Shown in pieces: positions 1 through 7,527 of a DNA stretch of 40,848 nt (position 1 is the stretch's first letter; each line of letters opens with the position of its first letter). The DNA lies in assembly GCA_949514915.1 (NCBI GenBank), contig CATFLP010000035.1, positions 1 through 40,848 of the forward strand, in the 5' to 3' direction. The DNA is from Methanobacteriota archaeon (lineage in GTDB: Archaea; Thermoplasmatota; Poseidoniia; Poseidoniales; Poseidoniaceae). The notes under the pieces were generated by a model, which did not search any database, was not told where the DNA came from, and saw only the letters and a list, made by a program, of their open reading frames with translations. The position numbers and the translations under genes are program-made.

Positions 1-90
1 CAATATCTTCATCAACAATATCTTCATCAACAATATCTTCATCAACAATATCTTCATCAACAATATCTTCATCAACAATATCTTCATCTA
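1..90 (-). repeat. 15-bp in-frame tandem repeat (DEDIV pentapeptide)
   Basis: Six consecutive copies of the 15-base unit caatatcttcatcaa occupy positions 1-90. They are identical except for the last bases of the sixth copy (ctacg follows instead of caacaat). Read on the minus strand in the frame of the beta-helix gene, each unit encodes Asp-Glu-Asp-Ile-Val. The array touches the window edge, so the true copy number is unknown. Confidence 0.97.
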
Positions 91-2152
91 CGTCGAAAGT
101 ACAACTATGATTGTTTATTTCTGCATTAATATTGAAATTGCTTGCATTTGAGTTTATGCAACCAAGAATTGGAGGGGTCATTGCAATCCATATACGACTT
201 GCTCCTGCAAACCAAGGGTTAGGATCTGTTGCATCATATGCTCCAGCACTTAAATTATCTAATTCTGAATTTATCAATGGCCTAAAATCAAAATTGTCAG
301 GATCTACCAACATAGATTCTACAACCCCATTAGATTCTTCATATCCATTATAATTACTCAAATATGTTCCTGGCACTGGATTTGTTGAATAAGGTTGAGA
401 ACGATGTGCTGCAATTGTGTCTGCAGCATTATTTGATGTAGTTGAATTTTCGTTTCCAGCCCCATTTTCAAACAATACAATAATCTGATTTTTATTTAAA
501 GAACTATCATTTCCAAACACAGTATTATTGTGAATGTAATGGTAATTGCCTTTAACCATAATTCCTGTTTTTATATCCCACAATACATTATGATGTACTG
601 TTGCGTTATTTCCTGTATTTGTCCCACCTGCAGGTCCATCCATCCTAATTCCGTATTTTTCAGTATTGTAAATCCAATTGTATGCTACTTCAGCACCATT
701 TTGTTCAGCCTGCATCATTTGCATAACTGCACCATCACTTTGTACAAACCCTGTTTTTGATATTTTGTTATGGAATAATTGTGGTGCATCTCCAATACTA
801 ATTGTCGCTGAAGCACCTGTTCTATGAATGGTATTATTGGAAAAAGTGTTATCCTTACCTCCATCATAAACAGTTACCATTAATCCTGGAAGATCAGATG
901 ATGACCAATCAATAAATTCGAAATTATTATTGTTAATTGTGTTATTATGAGATTGAAGAGCAGCACCATGAAATTCAATTGCAGAACCATCAGTATGAGC
1001 AAATGAACTATTCTCTATTAAGCAATTTGAACATCGGTCCATGCGAGAAACCCATCTATCATTAACATCTTCGCCTGCAACTCCTAATCCTCGCTTGGAA
1101 GTACTTGGGTACATTAAATCTGAATTTATTACTGAACATCCATCACATTGATATGACCTAAAAGTAGTTGCAAAGAATTCTAATCCTTGAAGCGAAACAT
1201 TATCGCTTTCTGTAATATTGAATGCATATGCTTGAGTTTTTACTCTTACATCCATGTTATTTGGATCAGTTCCATTTGAGAAAAGCATATGCAACCTATC
1301 GGAACTAGAATTAATCCACCATTCACTTTCAACATCAATAAGTTCCCTCTTTCCTTCGAGAAAATAATGATGATGCTTATTTTTCCAATTAGGAACTGTA
1401 TCATAGAAGAAGGTGTGATTAGCAGAATCATAATCAGTGACAATACGGCTATAAGTTCTAAATGATGCCACATTCAAAACTGCAATTGCACCAACAGGAT
1501 CAATTCCACTAGTTGCCAAACTATTGTTCGCACCATCTATTCCTCCTGAATCTTGTAATTCTCCATTTGAGTATGTTCCTCCATTTCCAATTGAACCATG
1601 AGCCCAATTATGTGATTGGTTTAGAACAGAAAAATCACTGAAATTAGCATTGGGCCACCTAGCAGGAACTTGTTCAGTGTAATCAATGAAAACTTGCCAT
1701 GCATCAATCCCGAGATCAACCTCATGAATTCCATCATTAGCTAATTTCCAATTACCACCTAAATCATTTACCACACTTCGAGTGCCATCAAAAACGACTC
1801 TTTCACCTTGAGCAGACTTAATTGTTAAATTTTTGAAGCCAGAAATACTAATATCTTCATGGTATACTCCTTCATGTAAAATAATACTTACTCCGTCAGA
1901 GGATAGTTCAATTGCCTTTGTAACTGATGCTAAAGGGCAATCATAAGTACCAATATTAGAATCATTTCCTAAAATATTATCAACATAGAGATTAGTTAAA
2001 TTATTATTAGTTTGATTAATACAATTCAAACTAGAAGATGTAGAGAAATTGTCTTTTTCCAATAAACTAATCTCTGAATCATTAGGTGCAAAATTTATTG
2101 AAGAAAGTATCATTATTGATACCAAAAAAATTGGTACACTAACATTTCTCAT
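1..2152 (-). CDS. Secreted right-handed beta-helix protein, C-terminus cut by window edge
   Basis: An open frame runs from an ATG at 2152 off the left edge (717 residues visible, no stop). The N-terminus (MRNVSVPIFLVSIMILSS) is a short basic and hydrophobic signal peptide. It is followed by a YVD...G.D...GT..CPL.S...AI segment with G.Y.E.I..., typical of the start of DUF1565/NosD-like parallel beta-helix proteins. Many short Asn-rich rungs (NNTINNNNFEF, SNNTIH, HNNTVFGN) follow, as expected for a beta-helix. Near the visible end lies a GC-x5-A-S-N-F-N-x2-A...SC motif (about 100-170), resembling the calcium-type GCxxxxAxNYN repeats of marine secreted proteins. It then enters an acidic DEDIV pentapeptide repeat. 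An in-frame ATG at 2170 is an alternative start. Role inferred: extracellular polysaccharide binding or cleavage, or surface adhesion; no catalytic residues are assigned. Confidence 0.8.
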   Translation of the reverse strand, partial: MRNVSVPIFLVSIMILSSINFAPNDSEISLLEKDNFSTSSSLNCINQTNNNLTNLYVDNILGNDSNIGTYDCPLASVTKAIELSSDGVSIILHEGVYHEDISISGFKNLTIKSAQGERVVFDGTRSVVNDLGGNWKLANDGIHEVDLGIDAWQVFIDYTEQVPARWPNANFSDFSVLNQSHNWAHGSIGNGGTYSNGELQDSGGIDGANNSLATSGIDPVGAIAVLNVASFRTYSRIVTDYDSANHTFFYDTVPNWKNKHHHYFLEGKRELIDVESEWWINSSSDRLHMLFSNGTDPNNMDVRVKTQAYAFNITESDNVSLQGLEFFATTFRSYQCDGCSVINSDLMYPSTSKRGLGVAGEDVNDRWVSRMDRCSNCLIENSSFAHTDGSAIEFHGAALQSHNNTINNNNFEFIDWSSSDLPGLMVTVYDGGKDNTFSNNTIHRTGASATISIGDAPQLFHNKISKTGFVQSDGAVMQMMQAEQNGAEVAYNWIYNTEKYGIRMDGPAGGTNTGNNATVHHNVLWDIKTGIMVKGNYHYIHNNTVFGNDSSLNKNQIIVLFENGAGNENSTTSNNAADTIAAHRSQPYSTNPVPGTYLSNYNGYEESNGVVESMLVDPDNFDFRPLINSELDNLSAGAYDATDPNPWFAGASRIWIAMTPPILGCINSNASNFNINAEINNHSCTFDVDEDIVDEDIVDEDIVDEDIVDEDIVDEDI

Positions 2153-2222
2153 TATTGGCTCTCTGAGCATTTCATTTATGAATACATATTATTAAATTTT
2201 TAATTTATCTCTCTTAAAACAA

Positions 2223-2531
2223 TTAAATTCTATATTCATCTACAGGATTTCCATTAATTAAATGCTCATTTAATATTTTTTCTAAAGATTCTTCAGTCAA
2301 TTTATACCATACTCCCTCTGGATAAATAACACAAGATGGACCTGACTCACAATGGTCTAAACAACCTGATTTTTGCACCCTAATATTTACTAATCCTGAA
2401 TTTTTGGCCATTGTTTTTAATTTGACCATAAGGTCTAAACTATTTTTACTCATACAACACCCTCTTTGGGAATTTTTATCTCTTTCATGCGAGCAAACAA
2501 AGACATGTTTCTCAAACTTTTGATTACTCAT
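2223..2531 (-). CDS. Thioredoxin-like [2Fe-2S] ferredoxin
   Basis: A 102-residue protein with cysteines at 13, 25, 26, 57, 61 and 67. The arrangement C-x11/12-C ... G-C-L-D-H-C-E-x-G-P matches the thioredoxin-like [2Fe-2S] ferredoxin family (Clostridium pasteurianum 2Fe ferredoxin / NuoE C-terminal type), in which two Cys pairs bind the cluster. A small cytoplasmic electron carrier is the likely role; its partner is not evident. Its ATG overlaps the end of the pterin dehydratase gene by 8 bases, so the two are translationally linked, last in a three-gene minus-strand operon. Confidence 0.85.
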   Translation of the reverse strand: MSNQKFEKHVFVCSHERDKNSQRGCCMSKNSLDLMVKLKTMAKNSGLVNIRVQKSGCLDHCESGPSCVIYPEGVWYKLTEESLEKILNEHLINGNPVDEYRI

Positions 2532-2838
2532 TAGTTAACACCTTTTCAAATTTCATAGCTAATTCAAAATCATTTTTTGTCAAACCATCTAAATCGTGAG
2601 TCCAAATCAATGTTTTAACAAAACCCCAACCCAACTCATAATTTGCATGATGGTTTTCTTTTTCACAAATCTCTGCAGTAGCATTAAGAAATTTTAATGC
2701 CTCTTTAAAATCAGGAAATTTCCAAATTCTTTGAAGATGATGGTTTTCAATAATTTCCCATTCATCACTTATTTTATTGGTATTTTTTATAATTTCATCT
2801 TCGTCCATAGGGCTTTTTTCCCTAAAATGCATAATCAT
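2524..2838 (-). CDS. Pterin-4a-carbinolamine dehydratase
   Basis: A 104-residue protein whose second half carries the family core EKENHHANYELGWGFV followed by THD..GLTKNDFELA, including the conserved His-His pair of PCD/DCoH. The family dehydrates 4a-hydroxy-tetrahydropterin in pterin recycling; in organisms without aromatic amino acid hydroxylases it may act in other pterin chemistry (for example molybdopterin or folate). Length fits the family (about 95-115 aa). ATGs at 2838, 2832 and 2808 are all in frame; the last gives MDEDEIIKN..., closest to the usual N-terminus. The gene lies 16 bases after the upstream gene and overlaps the ferredoxin start. No hydroxylase is visible in the window. 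Confidence 0.88.
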   Translation of the reverse strand: MIMHFREKSPMDEDEIIKNTNKISDEWEIIENHHLQRIWKFPDFKEALKFLNATAEICEKENHHANYELGWGFVKTLIWTHDLDGLTKNDFELAMKFEKVLTNE

Positions 2839-2854
2839 TCCTCTTTAATTTAAA

Positions 2855-3367
2855 TTATCCCCACAAATGGCTATCATTACCACCTTGTGTTTTTTTCTCT
2901 ATTCTTTCATGTAATTTTGTACGTCTTTTTTGATCTTCTTTTTCATAGGCAATTAACTCTTCATCATCAATATAAGGTGGTCTCATATGAGCAATTAATT
3001 TCATACAAACAATTACATCTTTAGCCACATAACTAACATCACCAGTATCACTTTTGACTTCAATCATATTTTTCCCACTTGACATCAATCTACCTCTTAT
3101 AGTCAAATCACTATCTTTGGGGTATGCACGAGCATCTAACTCAATCTCAATGATATCATCCATTCTCAAACCGTGCCTTCGGCTGAGTAATGAACCTTCT
3201 AAAATATCTGAATTTGCTTCAATATCTGGACAACCTAATTCTTCCCATAATGGTATTGCCCACTCGGGTAATTTTACATCAGAACGCCTTTTTCTCCCAC
3301 CTGCCACTATTTCACCTAACCCTCGCAAAAGTTCATCGTGTAAAAACAACTCTATCTTAACAATCAT
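2855..3367 (-). CDS. Conserved hypothetical protein with beta-barrel (Sm-like?) core
   Basis: A 170-residue protein, not recognised as a named family. The N-terminal third is acidic/basic with a GGRKRR patch. Residues about 60-130 look beta-rich (alternating hydrophobic pattern in DDIIEIELDARAYP, LTIRGRLMS, MIEVKSD) and could form a small barrel of Sm/OB type. The C-terminus is a charged helix (EKEDQKRRTKLHERIEKK). It is the first gene of the operon with the pterin dehydratase and ferredoxin, and is divergent from the NOG1 gene. An RNA-binding role is only a guess from the fold-like pattern. Confidence 0.6.
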   Translation of the reverse strand: MIVKIELFLHDELLRGLGEIVAGGRKRRSDVKLPEWAIPLWEELGCPDIEANSDILEGSLLSRRHGLRMDDIIEIELDARAYPKDSDLTIRGRLMSSGKNMIEVKSDTGDVSYVAKDVIVCMKLIAHMRPPYIDDEELIAYEKEDQKRRTKLHERIEKKTQGGNDSHLWG

Positions 3368-3405
3368 ACCATTTTGCTAAAAACAGATTACTTTCCCCCA
3401 TAACT

Positions 3406-3413
3406 GAGAGGGG
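3406..3413 (+). promoter_or_regulatory. Shine-Dalgarno-like site for the NOG1-type gene
   Basis: The purine run gagagggg lies three bases before the ATG at 3417. It resembles the anti-SD complement, although spacing is short. It supports the chosen start. Confidence 0.4.
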
Positions 3414-3416
3414 CAT

Positions 3417-4538
3417 ATGACAGCAGTTAATTGGAAAAAACTCGCGACGGTTCCATTTTCAGATGAACTTCTTGACAAAGGATTCACTAAAGCAAGAAAA
3501 GCCGCAGAAAATGTTTACGATCCAAATAAAACATTTAGAGTGAGAAAACAAATGATTAGAATGATACAATCTGCAGTTGACACAATTTCTGAACAATTAC
3601 TAAATCACGTAAGAAATTGGCCAAGTTTAGAAAATTTAGACTTATTTGATCTTGCATTAATAGAAGCAGCAGTTGGGTTTGACGAATACAAACACAATCT
3701 AAGCATGCTTCAATGGTGCTCAAAACAAATCAGATCTGTCGCCAAACAAAATATTGATAAAATTACAAAAACAGCAAATGTAGAATTTATGCATAAAACA
3801 AGAAGGGAGGCATACGGCAGAATTAGCAGCATTATCAATCAAACTTCAAAAAGTTTGGAATGGCTTAATTCTGCTAGAGAAACCTTGAAAAAATTACCTT
3901 CAATTGATGCTAGTAATCCTTGTATTGTTGTCGCTGGTGCACCTAATGTAGGAAAATCTGCATTGATTTCTGCATTATCAACTGGAAATCCTGAAGTTGC
4001 ATCATATCCATTTACTACTAAACAATTACATCTTGGACATTTTGAACATCGAAGATTAAAGTATCAAATTGTAGATACACCAGGATTACTAGATAGGCCA
4101 ATGCAAGAACGTAATCAAATAGAAATGCAAGCAATTGCTGCTTTAGAACATACAGGGAGCATTGTATTATTTGTAATGGACCTATCTGGAGAATGTGGCA
4201 CAAGCATTGATGAACAAAATAATTTATTAAGTGAAGTGAAAGAATTACTAAAACAAAAAGAAATTGTGGTATTAGAAACAAAAGCAGATTTAATAAATAT
4301 TGATGAAAAAGAATTGATTGAATTTAAGTCATTAGAAACTAACTTAGAATACAAAGACTATGAAATAAATAAAATAAAATTCTTAAGAAATAAATCAACT
4401 AATAATATTATGATTAGTACTAAAGAAAATTTTGGATTGAAATCAATAAAATATTTACTAATTAATAAAATAAAAAAGACACAGGATAACAACCCTCTTG
4501 AACTTCCAAAAGGTTGGTATAGATCTGATGCAGAATAA
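3417..4538 (+). CDS. nog1: NOG1-type GTPase (OBG superfamily)
   Basis: A 373-residue protein. The N-terminal ~160 residues are helical, as in NOG1, followed by a G domain: P-loop GAPNVGKS at 174-181, a YPFTTK switch at 197-202, DTPG at 220-223, and a TKAD motif (near 298) in place of the usual NKxD. A short tail ends PKGWYRSDAE. NOG1 family GTPases act in large-subunit ribosome maturation; that role in archaea is by homology. The T-for-N change in G4 occurs in other active GTPases and probably keeps guanine specificity. The stop codon directly abuts the stop of the converging membrane-protein gene. Confidence 0.88.
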   Translation: MTAVNWKKLATVPFSDELLDKGFTKARKAAENVYDPNKTFRVRKQMIRMIQSAVDTISEQLLNHVRNWPSLENLDLFDLALIEAAVGFDEYKHNLSMLQWCSKQIRSVAKQNIDKITKTANVEFMHKTRREAYGRISSIINQTSKSLEWLNSARETLKKLPSIDASNPCIVVAGAPNVGKSALISALSTGNPEVASYPFTTKQLHLGHFEHRRLKYQIVDTPGLLDRPMQERNQIEMQAIAALEHTGSIVLFVMDLSGECGTSIDEQNNLLSEVKELLKQKEIVVLETKADLINIDEKELIEFKSLETNLEYKDYEINKIKFLRNKSTNNIMISTKENFGLKSIKYLLINKIKKTQDNNPLELPKGWYRSDAE

Positions 4539-5081
4539 TTACTTAAATTCGATTCCAGCAAAAATCATTGTACTTCCAAACAAAAAAGTGATTGTAGAAA
4601 CAAACCAACTAAGCCTAGCATGGTACTCATAATTTACTATATTTGCTGCAGCAGGATTTGCTTCAGAGCTAATACTTCCTGTAGCCAATCTATATTTCCC
4701 AGGCTCGACTTTCCAACTTAAACCTTCTCCTCCAACAGAATCAACACCTCCAGAAACAAAATTCAAATCCTCTGCTTCACAAGAAGTTAATCCGATATCA
4801 TCAGGAGGGCATTCTGTGGCATCACTTGCAGGAATTACACCAACCCAAGTTGATTCGGATTGTGACCATTCAATTGAAATTTTAATTGATAAAATAGAAA
4901 ATTGAGTAGGGACTTCTAAATCGGACAAAGTCATTCCAGCATAGCATTTATCAGGCTCTAATGGATTTGTAGGACAAGGAATTACTGGCACATCAGCATC
5001 TCCTGATCCTCCATAACCAACTAAACCTGCAATCGTAACTAAAATTAGGATAATTCCGATAATTAAAGGTCCTATTCTCAT
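4539..5081 (-). CDS. Two-TM conserved membrane protein
   Basis: A 180-residue protein from the ATG at 5081. One membrane helix lies at the N-terminus (GPLIIGIILILVTIAGLVGYGG) and one at the C-terminus (WFVSTITFLFGSTMIFAGI). Between them is an extracellular-looking domain with four cysteines (CPTNPLEPDKC; CPPDDIGLTSC) that probably form two disulfides. No family was recognised. A GTG at 5108 would give nine extra residues, but a good SD site sits just before the ATG. It follows the zinc-ribbon membrane gene and UMP kinase in one minus-strand operon. Confidence 0.65.
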   Translation of the reverse strand: MRIGPLIIGIILILVTIAGLVGYGGSGDADVPVIPCPTNPLEPDKCYAGMTLSDLEVPTQFSILSIKISIEWSQSESTWVGVIPASDATECPPDDIGLTSCEAEDLNFVSGGVDSVGGEGLSWKVEPGKYRLATGSISSEANPAAANIVNYEYHARLSWFVSTITFLFGSTMIFAGIEFK

Positions 5082-5086
5082 CAATT

Positions 5087-5093
5087 CCACCTT
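5087..5093 (-). promoter_or_regulatory. Ribosome binding site deciding the start at 5081
   Basis: AAGGTGG on the minus strand, five bases upstream of the ATG at 5081. It overlaps the stop region of the upstream gene and argues against the longer GTG start at 5108. Confidence 0.6.
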
Positions 5094-5094
5094 T

Positions 5095-5418
5095 CTATAA
5101 AATACCACTTAATGTCAATAATTGAGGGGAAAGTAAAGCTATTACCAATATTATCATCCAAAGTCGTAATTGTTTCTTAACTTTCAAATCCTTTTCTACT
5201 GTATCTATACAATCTTGAGAATTGCATAGCAAATCATCTCTAGTTGGAGAAATTGTTTTTCCACAAATTTTACAATGCTTATGATCCTTAAAATTCTTAT
5301 TTCCTGATTTAAATGTGGATTTTGCTGTACTCTTTGCATATTCCTTAACATTTTCATTTATTTTCCCCATTGATTCTGCAGATTTTTTAACAGCTTCTTT
5401 GAGTCTTTTTGTATTCAT
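5095..5418 (-). CDS. Zinc-ribbon plus TM small protein (DUF2116-like)
   Basis: A 107-residue protein. The N-terminal half is a lysine-rich amphipathic helix, then a compact zinc-ribbon (HCKICGKTISPT...LLCNSQDC; Cys pairs CxxC and Cx4C), then a single membrane helix near the C-terminus (LWMIILVIALLSPQLLTL). The order zinc ribbon-short helix-TM matches archaeal DUF2116 proteins of unknown function. The ribbon would face the cytoplasm. Its ATG directly abuts the UMP kinase stop codon (TAG), indicating co-transcription. Confidence 0.7.
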   Translation of the reverse strand: MNTKRLKEAVKKSAESMGKINENVKEYAKSTAKSTFKSGNKNFKDHKHCKICGKTISPTRDDLLCNSQDCIDTVEKDLKVKKQLRLWMIILVIALLSPQLLTLSGIL

Positions 5419-6135
5419 CTAATTTTCAACTCCATATACCTTAGTACCATCAAAAGATTCGCCACAAAGTGCTTTTCTTAAATTATCCACATCATGTCCA
5501 TTTAATATAACAAGTGGTAAATTATGTTCAATAGCAATTTTTACTCCTACAGGATCTACTGCAAAAGATGAACCTGGTAAAATTTCTTTTCCAATGCCTG
5601 AAATTACCCCTAATTCATCTAAGGTCATCCTTTCTATAGGTTTTGCATTAGAGTCATTACGCGGATCACTTGTAAATACGTGACTAACATTGGTAGCAAT
5701 GACAACCAATTTTGAGTTTAATTTTGCACCCATCTTAATTGCAACAGTATCAGTTGTATGTCCAGGAACTGTACCTCCCATCACTACAATATTATTTTCA
5801 TTTAGATAAGACACGCAATCTGCAATTGTTTCTGGTATTATTCCATCAATCATTAAATTTGAATTTGAGAAAAAACCAATAATCTCCTTTGCGTTAATCC
5901 TTGTCGCTTCAATACCAATTAAATCCAAGTCAAAAGAATTTGAGATACCATTTTTTTTAGCAATAGATATATTTTTTCTTGCTAATTTCCCCCCTCCAAC
6001 AACAATAACTATTCTTATTTTACTAGAAATAGACACCATTAAATCAGTAAAATTAGATTTCCATGAATCTAATGAACCTCCATTATCGCTTGAAAGAAGA
6101 CTCCCCCCCAGAGCAATTACAATAGCATCATGCAT
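5419..6135 (-). CDS. pyrH: Uridylate kinase (archaeal UMP kinase)
   Basis: A 238-residue amino-acid-kinase fold protein. Visible motifs: ALGGSLL near the start, VVVGGGKLAR at about 44-53 and GGTVPGHTTDTVA at about 119-131, followed by a TNVSHVFTSDPR loop. Length and motif order match archaeal UMP kinases, which phosphorylate UMP to UDP. It heads an operon with two small membrane-protein genes that have no obvious link to pyrimidines. It is divergent from aRF1, with about 140 bases between. Confidence 0.88.
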   Translation of the reverse strand: MHDAIVIALGGSLLSSDNGGSLDSWKSNFTDLMVSISSKIRIVIVVGGGKLARKNISIAKKNGISNSFDLDLIGIEATRINAKEIIGFFSNSNLMIDGIIPETIADCVSYLNENNIVVMGGTVPGHTTDTVAIKMGAKLNSKLVVIATNVSHVFTSDPRNDSNAKPIERMTLDELGVISGIGKEILPGSSFAVDPVGVKIAIEHNLPLVILNGHDVDNLRKALCGESFDGTKVYGVEN

Positions 6136-6275
6136 GATATTCAGTACCTCGTCCTAAGATTGAGAATATTGCTTTATCTGTCAATAGTTGTATCATAATA
6201 GTAATTAAGAGATATTGTATTAACTAGCCGACATATTCACAAGGGGCATTATAGGACCAATGTTGAGGCCGTTGT

Positions 6276-7523
6276 ATGAGCGAGGATGATGAGAAGCAAA
6301 GCAGACGGCTCAAATTAAAGTTTAATTTAGAAGAATTAAGGAAAATGAAAGGATATGGTACTGAATTAGTTACAGTATATTTGCCTCCTGACCGTCAAAT
6401 TTCTGATGTAAGGCAATTATTACAAAATGAGCATGGGCAGGCTGCCAACATTAAATCAAAAGCAACTAAAAAAAATGTACAAGGTGCAATTGAATCAGCG
6501 CTTTCAACATTAAACAATTATAAAACTGCAGGAGAAAGAGGATTAGCCATCTTTGTAGGTGCAATAATTGTAGGAAATAATAAAACAAGAATGATAAATG
6601 TAACTGTAGATGACCCTCCAGAAGAAATTCAATCTGTTCGCTATAGATGTGATTCGACATTTGAATTAGATCAATTAGAAGAAATGTTAATTGAAAGAGC
6701 TTCATATGGTCTTTTTGTAATTGATAGATCAGAATCATGCTATGGCATAGCTAGTGGGAAAAAAATTCATGCTCAAGAATATCTTCCATCACAAGTTCCT
6801 TCAAAACATGGCAGAGGTGGACAATCAGCTCAAAGATTTGAAAGATTAATTGAAGAAGCAGCGCATAATTTTTTCAAGAAATCTGCAGAAAGAGCATGTA
6901 ATTACTGGTTACCGATGATTTCTGACATGAAAGGAATCATAATTGGAGGACCTGGTGCCACAAAGGATTATGTTGTAAATGGAAATTATTTCCATCATGA
7001 AATCCAGAAAAAAATATTACCTACAAGATTCGATGTAGGATATAGTAACGAAAGTGGTTTAAGAGAACTGGTTGAGAATGCTGGTTCAATCATGGAAGAA
7101 ATAGAATTAGACACTGAAAGAAGAATTGTGGATAAATTCCTCATGGAAATCATGAAACCATATCCAAAAGCAACATATGGAGAAAAAATGGTTAAAAATG
7201 CATTAGAGCAAGGTGCAGTGAATACTTTACTATTATCTGAAAATTTAAGAAAACAAATTGTCAAATTAGAATGTAATGATTGTAAAAATAAATGGGAAGT
7301 ATCAATAAATCGTACTGATCCAATTCCTTCTTGCCCTTCATGCGGTACTGATGAAGAAAATATTAAAGAAATAAGTTCTAAAACATTAGTCGAAGAAATG
7401 ACTGAATTAGCTGCTAGAGCATCAGGCAAAACAGTTTTAATTTCCACAGATACAGAGGAAGGTGCAACACTCTATAGAGGATTTGGAGGAATTGCAGCAA
7501 TGTTAAGATACCCCATGAGTTGA
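6276..7523 (+). CDS. prf1: Peptide chain release factor aRF1
   Basis: A 415-residue protein of the usual aRF1 length. Domain 1 carries the stop-codon recognition motifs NIKS at 58-61 and YxCxxxF at 123-129. Domain 2 carries the catalytic GGQ at 181-183 inside HGRGGQSAQRFERL. Domain 3 has a four-Cys zinc element (C333, C336, C353, C356). aRF1 decodes all three stop codons and releases the peptide on the ribosome. The start at 6276 gives the expected N-terminus (MSEDDEKQSRR). ArgRS follows four bases after the stop, so the two translation genes form an operon. Confidence 0.97.
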   Translation: MSEDDEKQSRRLKLKFNLEELRKMKGYGTELVTVYLPPDRQISDVRQLLQNEHGQAANIKSKATKKNVQGAIESALSTLNNYKTAGERGLAIFVGAIIVGNNKTRMINVTVDDPPEEIQSVRYRCDSTFELDQLEEMLIERASYGLFVIDRSESCYGIASGKKIHAQEYLPSQVPSKHGRGGQSAQRFERLIEEAAHNFFKKSAERACNYWLPMISDMKGIIIGGPGATKDYVVNGNYFHHEIQKKILPTRFDVGYSNESGLRELVENAGSIMEEIELDTERRIVDKFLMEIMKPYPKATYGEKMVKNALEQGAVNTLLLSENLRKQIVKLECNDCKNKWEVSINRTDPIPSCPSCGTDEENIKEISSKTLVEEMTELAARASGKTVLISTDTEEGATLYRGFGGIAAMLRYPMS

Positions 7524-7527
7524 TGAA

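Noticed and set aside
3417-4538. TKAD in place of NKxD as a sign of an inactive NOG1 GTPase
   Set aside because: TKxD occurs in active GTPases such as the SRP family and the other G motifs are intact, so loss of activity is not supported.
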